Shown here: piece after piece, positions 1 through 11,314 of the stretch
Layout of the letters: every line of letters begins with the position of its first letter
How positions within the stretch are numbered: the first letter of the stretch is position 1
Source: Ctenosaura bakeri
Taxonomy: Eukaryota; Chordata; Lepidosauria; Squamata; Iguanidae
Length of the DNA: 64,000 bases
Assembly: GCA_948474755.1 (NCBI GenBank)
Contig: CAOLHI010001155.1
Span: 363,712-427,711 of the forward strand
Direction of reading: 5' to 3'
Notes under the pieces: model-generated
Told to the model about the DNA's origin: nothing
Databases searched by the model: none
Seen by the model: the letters and a program-made list of their open reading frames with translations, nothing else
Made by a program: the position numbers and the translations under genes

Positions 1-59
1 CATTATGTCATGCATCGTCTTCCAATATTGCTTTGCTTTACTGCAGTTCCACCACACAG

Positions 60-82
60 ACACACACACACACACACACACA
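60..82. repeat. (CA)n microsatellite
   Basis: Uninterrupted CA dinucleotide run of about 11 units, read directly. Confidence 0.95.
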
Positions 83-3000
83 TATAAAAGGTCCCCTTGT
101 CATGATTGCATTTCCAACAGTTGGTAATAGAATCTTTGAAAGTAGGTGGAGAAGCTGAGGAATAGTACTGCTTTATAAAAGAAAATGGGCTTTTCTCCAC
201 TGCCAATTCCCCCCCCTTTTTTTTTTTTACAGGTTTACATGAGCCCAAAGAAAGGCAGTCTCATTATTACTGATATTACCAACACTCTATAGCCTGGTGA
301 TTGTCGTACTTACTCAGTCAGCATCTGTAGATTTGACAGTTTCAGGAACAATATCTCATTAGTATATATTGATGCTGGTAGTATATTATAAACCTTGCCA
401 GCAGTAGGTTACCAAGGATCCAAATTTTCTCTGAACTGTATAGTTTTTGTTCAGTCTGCTTTTTGCAGAAGATTATATAATTACTGTACAAAGAACTTGC
501 AGATCATTGTGCCAGTTATGGTTTGTCAATTATATTTATAACCCATAGCTTCTGAGACTAAGAAAATGTTGACTTGTGTAATCTTAATCTGAAATTGAAT
601 GGAAACATTGATTACTCCTTGAATTTTCTTCATCTCTATCACAGCTATTTCAGACGTTTAGGAGAGCTTCAGTTTTTAAGGGGGGAGTTCTATTTTTATT
701 TCTGAAATGTTTTATTTGGAAAAACTGTGTTGTGTTCTGTAGGAACCCTCTTTGGCATAATCTATAGTTATATTTTGTGCCGTTGCTTACCTGAATGGTC
801 CTGTGGTTATCCAAAACATCTCAGAAAATAGGGACAACTATATCCTAATTAGATTGCATTATCCTACCAGGAGAGCTTATACTCTCGAAGCGCAATGGCA
901 CCATCCATCAGCTGTGGTCTTTGCCACAATTCATTTCTTTCAGTGGTATTGAGGCAACAAAATTCACCTGAGATTCAACAACACTCTGGAAATGAAAGAA
1001 GCTATTCAGATGTGCTCCTCACAAAATGAGGTTTGTGGATAAAGCTCTTTACCTTCCATTCCCAACAGCTTTCTGTGACCTAGGGTGAAAGGATATTTTA
1101 GAAACAGTGTGCCAGTCCTGCTTTCAGGGTCAGAACTATAGTATCATCTATTGGCCAACCTGTTCCCTCTGAAGTCTATTCACTTGCCTCAGCTACACTG
1201 GTGATGCTGCCATGCACAGCTCTACCTGCCTAATCCCCCACTATCTGAAGCAAAAACACATCCCCAAAGGCCATTGCAAACGGAGTCCCTCATCCTGGCA
1301 CTGAAGGTTGGAGAAAGAATAGATTATCGCTTAATGCTGTAAGTTGAGTGTTAGACTGCAGTAAGAGAGTTTTTACAACATACTTTACAACCATTTAATA
1401 TAGTCCACTGTTACTACTCCTATTGAAAGTTGGAGGGGGGCAATAATATGAAGGAGGGCTTACAACACAGCCCTACAGTATGAACCAGTATTCATATATC
1501 AGGTTCAGTGTTCATATATCAGGTTAGACTGAGACTACCTGGTTGGGATTTCTATCCAGAAGTCCTCTGTACATGCCAGGAATTGAGGCATGTAGTAGCT
1601 TATTTCAACAAGCTGTGGGACCAGGTTTTTGTATTCCAGTTCCCTTTCAGACTCCATCCATTTTTACAAAGTGGGACACCTTAAAGGCCTAGAACTAAAA
1701 ATTCTTCCATCCCTCTAGAGGTCCTGTTAGGTGCACTGTTGAGGTACCAGCTTCATGGATTGCAAAGTTCTTGGAGATGGATTGCTGAAGCTGGGCTTGG
1801 GGACACCAACGCTGGCTAGGGTTAAGGATTATACATTTCAAGTTCTTTTGGGCTTGTGGGGGGGGGCTCTATTTCCACGGTGATGTTCTGGGCCAGAGGA
1901 CTCCATTGGTTTTGTATCCCCAGGTCATAAGATGAAAGTACTTAACAGATTGACCACAGCAGACTTCCAAAAGCTCTAATGCATAAGTACTCTCCAAATT
2001 ATACCCTGGAGAATAAGATATCCTGTGAAGCTTCCCATCTTATCTTATTAAGGACAACTGCATAGTTCTCAGCAGTATAACACTGCCAGAGCCTGCTGCC
2101 ATGAGCGGTAGCACAACCTCTGGATTTATTCTACAGTGTGAGAACAATGGGGAGTGTAGAACTGCAGTGCTGTGCTTTACATATGGAAAGCATCTGTGTT
2201 TTGGCATAGTATCTCCCCATAAATAAATGACTGCTGTTTTCATAGTCACTTTAAAGTGTGTAATACAGGTCCAATGTATCAATTTGAGTTTGTAGAAATG
2301 TTGATTATCACCAGATTCCAGACCCAGGCTATTCAGAAATGCCAAAATAATTGTTTCAGCCAGACAGATATTAAAGCTTTGTACTGTGCAGGAGCAAAAT
2401 TTAATGTAAGAGAAACTGAGAGAGGGTATATGGCTGTTAAAACTTTTCCAAAACTAAAAGGAAGCAAAACAAACCCTTACTGTCTTGTTGTGGACCTGTT
2501 AGCTGCAGTCCTCTTGAGAGCTTCTCAGATTGAAACCAGAAGTGCAACCTGGAAATTAATATCAATTACTGAAAACAAAATGCCACATCAGTAATGTTAA
2601 GAGTCTGTTTTAAAACCCACAAACCCAAGGCAATTCAGAGCTACTGTAGGACTAAAAATATGAGCCTGACATACAACAGTTACCACAAACTGCTTTGCAA
2701 CTAAGAGCCAACATGTAACAAAGAAGCTGCAGTTTGGTGGAAATCAGTGATACTGCAGTGACAATACTCTACCGTGTGGGCTTGACTCCAGCAAGACTTC
2801 ATAATTTTAGCTCAAAAGAGAAGAGTTCATAGAAGGTGAATATGTAGAAATTCATACAGGATTCAAGGCTGCCATATGTTACAAAACGTGTGTAACTATT
2901 GTAGAATATCCTAGGATCCATTGTGGATTTGCTATTTAAGTCTATTCTTACATCATGCGGCAGCTCATCTGTGTTTCAGTGCACACACTACTTGTGAACT

Positions 3001-4055
3001 GTGAAAGTTTCTTTCCCCAATCCAGCTATGCAGGGAGTTTTTCTTTTAAAAAAGGACTAGACTAGAAACTGCTTGCTACACCCTCCCAAATCTGGTGTTG
3101 GGTGGATAGGTGAGCCACATGTGTATGTGCCTCCAAACACAGATCTTGAACAGACTGGCTGAAATAATTCCTAGCACTACAGGCTTGAATAATTGTCTAG
3201 ATTGAATAAATTAGTAGAATCACAAAAGGAAACCACTCTAGGAAATAGGTTTACACTCCATAATCACTGAAATACTCTAGTGAATGTGTCAGTCTGTACT
3301 AAATAAATATATTTGTTTATAGACATGTGCTATATTAACTTCCCCTCTTGCCCCAAACTCTGCCAAACAAAATCCAACTAGAAAGTAGGATGTTCACACC
3401 CGAGCAGGAGTTTCTTAGATAAATATTTTTTCTATGTTGAGCCCAAAGCCACTTCTACAAATTTCAGACTTTGATTGAAATAGTATATTTCTTTTGCTTT
3501 TTATTTCTTCCCATCTCCTCCACTGGCAACTACTGACGCATTACCTTAAGTCCTCTTACCTCCCACTGCTTTGGTGAACAAGAGCCTTGGTAGAAAAAGA
3601 ACACATCAGGCAGTAATGAGCACTGAACAGTAATGTGACTGGTCGCACCCAAAGCCTCTGCCAGCGTAAGACTGTAGAGCCTGAGAGAAAACTCCCTGTT
3701 TGCATAACTTCCTCTGCCTACAGAGGGAATCCTTATTTTCCCAATAAGCATAATCAAATGAGGAAATATTTCTGTTGTAAAGCAAGCATACCTTTCGCAG
3801 AACCCATATCTGTCTGGAAAGTATACGTGTTTGCTTTAATTATATGTATTTGTGTCATGACAATATTAAAAAGAGAAAAACAGTGCCCATGTAGCCAGCC
3901 ACTGCGGCATCTAATGGAAAATACCTATTTTTCTCCAAACCTTTTCACTTGCTTGCATGAAAATTCCACTCCTTTAGCCCAGTAGCTGCCTATTTCAACA
4001 TCCATTTCAGGAATCCTGGTATCTAGCCATAAGAAACAATGGGGGGAAAGGGCCT
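83..4055. other. Anonymous DNA, no gene recognised
   Basis: Only short open frames (about 110 codons or fewer) with no recognisable domain and no convincing exon structure. A C8/T11 homopolymer lies near 210-231. Composition is ordinary AT-rich vertebrate intergenic or intronic DNA. Confidence 0.6.
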
Positions 4056-4059
4056 AATG

Positions 4060-4235
4060 CAAATAATAATTATTCGACACGTTATATTTTGAAAGCATTA
4101 CACAAACATTCACCTTGTAATACATTGAATCACTCTTGGGAAGAAATAGTATCCCTGTTTTAAAGACAGGGAAACTGAAATGTCATAAAGAGCAAGTGGT
4201 CTTTTGGAGGCCACACAGCAAGTAATATTAAGTTC
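4060..4235 (-). repeat. MIR-like SINE fragment
   Basis: The plus strand carries a spaced pattern of 'acagggaaactga' followed by 'ggccacacagcaag', which is the reverse complement of the conserved part of MIR (CORE-SINE) elements found across amniotes. It is old and diverged. Boundaries are approximate. Confidence 0.6.
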
Positions 4236-5125
4236 TTACATCTTCTGGCTCTTGCAGCCTGCCCCTTCCCATTCAGCTGAATTTTCTGAACCACAGTCCC
4301 TCTTCCAAGCAAATTGCCTTAAAATACTCTACAGAGTTTGTGAGAAATAACAATATCTAGGACACAGACTCATTTGTCTGGCCCTGGCTAGAGCAGCAAC
4401 TCCAAATAAATGTTTGTGAACTAAATAAAAATTTGAAATTCTCTTTGCAACCCTATTTAGACAAGGGTCTAATCAGGCCACTACAATCTTCTGTAATACT
4501 CAGTGGGAGGTCTTGATTTTAGTAGGGTGCATGTCTGAATTTTTATGTTCTGCCTTGATTCTTAAACAATGTTGGACCTTACAGTCACATTCTTTCTCTG
4601 TATGTCTCCCTTAAGGATTCCAACTTAACTTTATTTCCAGAAGTTTTCTTACTCAGAAAAATAAGTCTATTAAAGTTCGTGGTGGTGATGGGAAGAACTT
4701 AGCATAACTATGTTTGTTTTTCAGAAGCTACTGCCAAGTATTGTTTTATAGTTTCTTTTTTTAAGCTTCTCTTGCCACTGTTTACAGTAGCCTCTGAGAA
4801 ATTTAAAATGATTCTTTACCAGTTTCATTCCCTCCCAATTTCCTTCTTTTTCTTTTTGGCAAACATTCATGCACTATCTCTGCACCTCTAGTTTTTACTG
4901 GAGCAGATGCCATTATCTTTTGTCTTGTTTTCTTTCTTCATGATGATATCAGAGAAGTCTTAGGAAGTGTCAACATAATTTGTTAAAGGCATTTGCTAAA
5001 ATGCAGACAACATGAATTGAAGAACTTGGAAACAAAACTATACTAGGTGATCCTCTTGACCAGAGAACTTCCCATGGTTCAAGTTCAATAGAGCTTCTAA
5101 TAAGAATGTCATTAATTGTGGGAAC
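4236..5125. other. Anonymous DNA, nothing seen
   Basis: AT-rich sequence with no open frame of note and no repeat I can name. Confidence 0.5.
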
Positions 5126-6352
5126 AGCCCTGGTCACCTTGGGGAATGATCTGTATCATCCATGATCTCTCAGCAGGATTTGATACCATTGATTGTGGTA
5201 TCCTACTTAGGCTGTTTGGCTTATATACGACTTGGGGCATTGCTCTGCTGGGGTTCCATTCTTTTGGCTGAACATTCTCAGAAGGTGGTGCTACAGGACT
5301 GTTGGCTTTTTGTCAGCCTTTTGGCCATTAGCCTGTAGGGTTCCAGAGGGCCCAGTGTGCCCCCCTGTGTACCAACATTGAAGCCACTGGAGGAGGACTT
5401 CTGAAGTTTTGGGGTTGGGTGTCATCATTATGCTGATGATACTCTTATTTATCTTTTACAATTGATGCCAAGGAGGCTGAGGAAGTCCTGAATTGTCATC
5501 TGGATGCAGATGAATACATGAAGACTTAATTCAGATGAAAGAGAAGTACTGTTGATTGGTAGGAAAACCAGCCTAGGTTGGGATCACAATATGTTCTGGA
5601 TGGTATTGCACTCCCTCTGAAAGATCAGATAATCCTAGCTTTGGAGTGGTCTTGGATCCAGCAAGGTGGCTTCAGTGGCCAGGAGTGCCTTTGCCCAGGT
5701 TTGGCTCAAGTGCCTGCTGCACTTTTGCCTGGGGAAGGCAGATCTCACCACAGTAGTTAATGCCTTAGTTACCTCTTCGTTAGGCTACTGTCATGTATTC
5801 TACATGGGGCTGTATTTGGAAAGGATTTGGAAGCTGCAGCTAGTGGAAAATACAGCAAGCAGAGTGATATCAAGTGTACATTTTAAAGACCACATAACAA
5901 TAGTCTTACAAGAAATGCACTCAGCTTTCAATTCAGGATAAACAATGATGAGAGAAGCTTTTTAAAAAGTTCAATTCACTGTACTGGTTTTGAACTAAAA
6001 AGCCCTGACTGATTTGGCGCTAAGATATCTAAAATACAACCTCCTCCCATATGAGTCTGAAGACCTCACTTTGTTCCATGTCCCAACACCTTACAAGATG
6101 AGGTTGGTATGCAAATATAACAGCATTTTCTCTGCATCAGTGACCTGATTGTGCAGCTCCCTGCCAAAGGAAGTTAGGCTGGTTCCATCTGTTTTGAGCT
6201 TCTAGTTGGCAGCTGAAATAGTGATGTTCTACATGGTCTTTGATGTTTGAAACTCTTCTACTTTATTCATTTATTTTAAAATCATGCTGTTCTTAGACAG
6301 GAGGATGGATTCAATGGCCCTTGTGGTCTTTTCCAGCTCTATGATTCTGTGA
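5126..6352 (+). pseudogene. CR1/L2-clade LINE reverse transcriptase relic with 3' end
   Basis: Remnant of the second ORF of a non-LTR retrotransposon, which would encode reverse transcriptase. Translating in shifting frames gives an RT motif A (DLSAGFDTID, near 5,173-5,205) and the catalytic YADDT box at 5,429-5,443, followed by EAEEVLN and VLLIG-type segments that come after the active site in L2/CR1-clade enzymes. A further piece at about 5,666-5,930 (ALVTSSLGYCHVFY...) matches the C-terminal part of the same ORF. Frameshifts and stops separate all blocks, so it is dead. The end at 6,300-6,352 (ggcccttgtggtctt, then tctatgattctgtga) resembles a CR1-type 3' terminus. The 5' part is missing, as is usual for truncated LINE copies. 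Clade assignment between L2 and CR1 is by eye. Confidence 0.75.
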
Positions 6353-6398
6353 CCTCTGTTAATAATATAAATATGTTTATATTATAATAGGTTATAAT

Positions 6399-7087
6399 CA
6401 GTGATGTAGACTTGAGTCGATTGACTTGGACTCAAATCATTTCAGTGACTTGACTTGGACTTGACTCAGCAATACATGACATACTGATTTGACTCAACTC
6501 ATGACTTGTATATTTTTAGTGACTGACTTGCTGCTCTTGGTTCAGTAACATAACTCATTCATCCAGAAACTTTTGTGACTTCAAACAATACTTCCATCTC
6601 TTTTTTGCCTACTGGTCAAATGACGATCTAACTCAAACCCAAAGTGTGAGCACATTTCTTAGAGGCAACAGCAAACAAGTTGGGCAATGGGCTTGAGGCA
6701 GGATTGAGATCTGCTCAGCAGGCTGTCCCCACTGCATATCGGAGGAGCTTTCTAAAAGGCAGAAGGCAAGTCTTGCCCCCAGAGCATTTCTCAGAGGGGA
6801 ATTTCTCAGAGAGAAATAGCAAATGTGTTAGGCAACAGGCTCGAGGAAGAAAGACCCTTCCTTCTAAAGCTTTTGAAGCTTCAGTAATAGGGAATAAGAT
6901 AGGATCCTATTCCCCACATCAGAAGCTGCAGACCCTTGTAAGCCCATTGACATTCCACGACCACCTCCACACTTGATTTGAGACTTGGCTTGGAAGTATC
7001 TTGCAAGGACCTGAGAACTGACTTAAGACTTGGAGGTACAGACTTGAGACTTAATTTGAGATTTCAAGTAAAAGACTTAAAAGACTG
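6399..7087. mobile_element. Non-autonomous hAT-like DNA transposon
   Basis: The 689-bp unit begins CAGTGATGTAGACTTGAG and ends ...TTAAAAGACTG, so both termini start CAGT when read inward, as is common in hAT elements. It is flanked by the perfect 8-bp direct repeat GTTATAAT (6,391-6,398 and 7,088-7,095), the target-duplication size of hAT transposases. Both ends are rich in degenerate GACTTG units that pair imperfectly as terminal inverted repeats. The internal open frame (6,680-6,976) resembles no transposase. It would have needed a transposase in trans. Confidence 0.75.
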
Positions 7088-7199
7088 GTTATAATATGTA
7101 TGTATTTATGTTTTATATATAAATCATCTGTACCCTATGTTATATATCAATCATCTGTAGTCATTCTTTCTGTCTTCTTAATATTCAGCTATAACTTTG

Positions 7200-8090
7200 C
7201 TGTTCCACTGTCATCCTTAACTGTCATCAGTAATTGTTCCAAGTCTTAGGCTATTCAATACACTTTCTGCATATGATACTGTGTCATCTGCATATCTTAA
7301 ATTGTTGGTGTTCCTCCCCCAGCTTTCATGCCTGCTTCCTCTGAGGCTAATCCTTCTTTCCCTATTGCATATAAAATAAAGAAGCAGGGTGATAAAGTGC
7401 AGACTTGTCTGACCCCTCTGCCAATGGAAAACCATTCTGCTTCTCTGAACAGTGGCCTCCTGTCCATAATCATGCATCAGGTCAAATCAGATGTTGTGAC
7501 ATACACATTACTTTTAGAGTGAGCCATAATTTTTCATGATTAATGCAATCGAAGGCTTTGCAGTAATCCATAAAGCACAATCTGATTTTTTTCTGAAATT
7601 CTTTGGTGTGTTCTCTTATACAATATATATTTGCAATATGATCCCTAGCACTTCTTCCTTTTCTGGACCTACCCGGAATTTCCCACTCTTTCTATGATAT
7701 AAGCCATTCTTGTGAGCATCACTTTGCGTGCATGAGAGAACCATGCAATAATCCAATGGTTACTACAGTCTCTTGTCTCCTCTTTCTTATATGAAATGTT
7801 TCCAGTCTGTGGGCCATTGTTTTGCTTTCTATATTTGCAGGCAGAGTTTTGTTATGATTTGAATAGATTCTGTTTCTCAGCCTGAAACAGCTCTATTTGT
7901 ATGCCATCTGTTTCTGCTGATTTATTTCTCCCAAGTACTTTCAGACCCTTTTCCACTTTGCTTTCTGAATTTGTGGGTTATCTTCAGCAATACTTCCTTG
8001 AAGGAATCTGTTGTCATTTCCTGTTTCCTGTTTCCTCAATGTACAGCTGTCAGGTCAACTTTGCTCTCCCTGTCATGCAAGATGATGTCT
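7200..8090 (-). pseudogene. RTE/BovB-type LINE reverse transcriptase relic
   Basis: Read on the minus strand this is a decayed RT. Near 8,000-7,780 there is a segment with QWPTDWK; near 7,580-7,540 a motif A-like segment reading DYCKAFDCINHEKLW; near 7,470-7,440 GQEATVQ; and at 7,296-7,282 the catalytic YADDT within NNLRYADDT. This order and spacing is that of RTE-clade elements such as BovB, which are widespread in squamates. Stops and frameshifts interrupt every block, and the RNA-binding 3' end is not recognised. It abuts the hAT-like element on its downstream side. Confidence 0.75.
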
Positions 8091-9480
8091 AGTAATACCA
8101 TGTTTTGATGTTAGCTACCATATAATGCCCTATAATTCATATACTTCATATTATGGTACTTGAGGCTTGATGTCATATAATACTTGTAATGCTTTGCTTT
8201 GGTGCTTCTTTGGGAGACTGTACTGTGAGATGATGAGAATGATTGGGGAAACCAGTGTACTGGGAAGAAGATGTGTAATATCTCCACTGGACTGAGAATC
8301 CACATGCAGGCTGACAGTCGAGTTTCCAAAATCAAATTACTGATGAGAGCCATGAGAACAGGTGAAGTGTAAATTAACTTGAGAAAGTGTGTTCTGCTTA
8401 GCTGCCAAATAGAATCATTGTGCAGGCTAAATTTGAAATGTATTGTTATATAGTGCTGTAAAGCCTCTGTTCCTTCAGTTCTGGCAACTTTTGCAATATG
8501 TACTGTTTCTTTTGATTACTGAGTAAAGGCTTCTGAAAAAACTCTGAGCTCTCTTCTTTGAACCGGGGACTAGTCAGTACATGATATTAGCTCAGCTTCT
8601 TCTTCTCGTAAATACAAAGTCTTTTCACTTATTTTTATATGAATCCAGTGCCAGATTTTCTTGTGGTTTTCTTCTATATTAAGTATATGTTTAAAATCTG
8701 CAATATCCTTGAACAATCTGTTAATCATATATTTATTTAACTTCAAATACTTGCTTGTTGTAAGGAACTAGAGAAACAGTTCCTTACAGATATTTCCCTT
8801 TTTTGTCAATAATTCTCTTTCAGTTCCAAAGTCATATTAATTAAGTTCTTGTTTTTCTTGTTTTCTGCAAGCGGTATACATTTAACTGTGCAGGAAAAAG
8901 GAACAGAAAAGAAAGAAAAGGAAAAAGAAAGGGAAAAAATGGAAAAGAAAGTTTGATTTTATCCCTTTCCACTTTTAAACCGTACTCACATTCAAGGCCG
9001 TATGAGGAATGTCTGTTGTAGAAGTAAGGTTGCAGTCTGATGTTAGAAAAGTTTCTTTTTCTGAAGTTTTTAAATAAAATGATGATTTAATGAAAAAGAT
9101 GGAGTGACGGAGTTTGTAGGGTTTTTCAGCTGACAGAAAAACATGTGGCAAGCAGGCTGGTAGATTTTGCTCTTCCTCTTTTGTTTGCAACCAGTCACCT
9201 CTCTGGGAAGAACTGGTACACAAAAGAGGAGTAGAAAGCATTTTCAGTGCATCCCTCACAGATCCTTTGCCCAGGGGGTGATGGAGAGAGCAGAAGGTGA
9301 GCTGTGTTTGGGAGGGCGTGATTGATTGACTGTTTTTAAAGGCTTACATGGGTGTGTTTGTTTCTGACCATGTGCTCTCCCTGGGGTGGAGCTAGCATAT
9401 TATAACTGTTGCCAGCAGCGTGTACCTTGTGGCACATGAAGTTATATAATTATAAAAGTTGAACAGGAGCGCTGTTAACA
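8091..9480. other. Anonymous DNA with a purine-rich tract
   Basis: No gene recognised. A GAAA/GGAAA-rich purine tract spans about 8,890-8,953. The stretch just before 9,480 may already belong to the 5' flank or leader of the CR1 copy that follows. Confidence 0.45.
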
Positions 9481-9499
9481 GGCAAAGCCAAACAGCATT

Positions 9500-9975
9500 G
9501 ACAGGGAAGTTTTGAGGAGGAGTGGAATGTGAGGGGGCTGCTGCCATCACCTGCAATAGCTGTGGTATGTTTGTGTTCTTGCTAGAGGAGGTGAGTGGCT
9601 ATACCTGCAGCAAGTGCAAGTCGGTGGCACTCTTGGAGGAGAAGGTCTAGCAACTTGAGTTCCATGTGTCTACTTTTCAATGCATATTACGAGGGATTTT
9701 GAGGCTCTGGGGAGGAAGCTGAAGGAACTTGATGCACAGGTTGTCACTTCATTTATCCTCCCAGTTAAAGGACCAAGAAGGGAGAGAACAATAGTGGAGG
9801 TGAACAACTGGCTCTGCAGATGGTGCCACCAGGAATGATTTGGTTTCTTGGATCGTGGTCTGTAATTTCATGAACATGATCTACTGGCAAGTGATGGGTT
9901 GCACTTCACAGCAGTTGGCAGGAATGTTTTTGGTAAGAGGCTCACAAACCTGATCAGGAGGTCTTTAAACTGAGT
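9500..9975 (+). pseudogene. CR1-type LINE ORF1 relic (zinc motif and esterase-like end)
   Basis: The first part (about 9,543-9,650) translates to ITCNSCGMF...GYTCSKCKSVALLEEKV, a CxxC...CxxC zinc motif followed by the start of a coiled-coil-like stretch, then a stop. The last part (9,892-9,972) translates to DGLHFTAVGRN...KRLTNLIRRSLN and then TGA. This resembles the end of the esterase-like ORF1 domain of CR1 elements, where D and H sit in the last catalytic block. The middle is out of frame. In intact elements ORF1 is a nucleic-acid-binding protein of the retrotransposition RNP. The endonuclease/RT part of the same strand and family follows at 11.3 kb, so the two are probably one CR1 copy split by a later insertion. 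Confidence 0.65.
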
Positions 9976-10074
9976 TATGTGGGGGAGGGTGACATCAATT
10001 GGATGAAATTCTAGACTATCCGCAAAAGAGAAATGATGAGGGAATACAATTTCTGCAAGAGACACACTGTGACT

Positions 10075-11310
10075 TGGAAATTAAACCCATACAAGAAGGA
10101 ATAATTCCTCAACAGAAAATGCAATGAGTTAATAGTTCTGATTTTGGAAGTTTGAAGAATGCGAGAAATATCACAACACCAGCAACATCTTTTAAGTTAG
10201 GAGATCCAAATATGGAATGGCAGCTCTTATTATTTAAGGAGTTTTCCAACAACTGGCTTCTGAATCCACAGGGAATAATTTTTGGAAAGAGGAGGATTAT
10301 AATTTAATGATTTTTTTTAATATACAGACACTTTAATAAAAATGCTCTCTTTCACTGGGGTAGTGTTATCATTTGTATTTCTGTTTATAAAGATGAGAAA
10401 CATCATTGTTTGGTTTTTATGCTAAAAGCTTTGCTAAAAGTAGTTAAAATCATTTAGCTCTGGGAATAAAAGCAGGAAGAACAAGTGGGAAAATACATTT
10501 TGCTAAATAAAATAGTTTTATGATACAAGTTTCAAGAAAATGGTTTAAGTTTAAGATGGAGATGATTTCTGACTGTAATGGAATTATAATTATAAAGAAA
10601 TAAGAATGGAAATATGTTTATAATGGAAAAAATTTTAAGGGTTTATCTCCTATGACAATGATTTATGGTTATAAACTTATAGAAGAAAGAGTTATCAAGG
10701 GTTAGAAGATTTTTGAAATGATTTCATTTTTTTTCTTTTCTTTAGTGCTTTCCTTTGTAAAATGTGCTTCAAATTTTTTCAGTTTTACCATTGTAAGAAG
10801 AGTAATTGGATATGAGCTGGTGCTTTAGTTGTTGCTTATAAAAGCTATTTAAAATGGAATAAGATTGGTTTATTAGTGACTAATACAATTGGAGTTATTA
10901 AAGAGTTAAAGTATTTTTAAAAATAATTAAATTAGAATTATTATTAACTATTTGCTGGGAATTAGTTATTAACAACTTTTGTACATTTAGGTCTATGAAG
11001 AAAATATGAATAAGCAACAGTTTTAATTTTTTAATTTTCTTATTTTATGGTTTAATATTTAGTGGTTACTGTTAAATTATTATTTGCTACTGATAGCAGG
11101 GGTGGGATCCATCTTTAGTTATGTGTAATTAGTTATGTGTAAGTAGTTTAGTTGTCTGTGTGTGTATAGTGTATAGTACTTATAGTACATTATTGTAATG
11201 GTTTTTTATTGTTTGTTTTGTCTGATTGATTTGTTTGTATAGGTTTTTTTGTATTTTTGTTTTCTCCTTATCAATAAAAAAATAAAATATAATAATTTAA
11301 AAAAAAACAG
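10075..11310 (+). repeat. AT-rich insert ending in an A-rich LINE-like tail
   Basis: About 1.2 kb of very AT-rich DNA without coding potential lies between the CR1 ORF1 and endonuclease pieces. It ends in a polyadenylation-like and A-rich tail (caataaaaaaataaaat, then A9) at about 11,271-11,308, after which CR1 coding resumes. The best reading is a 5'-truncated LINE 3' untranslated region, possibly L1-like, inserted into CR1. I could not find a convincing target-site duplication and the left boundary is a guess. Confidence 0.4.
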
Positions 11311-11314
11311 AAGG

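Noticed and set aside
3530..3985. Overlapping 75- and 116-codon frames on both strands
   Set aside because: No domain, no splice context and biased composition; treated as chance.
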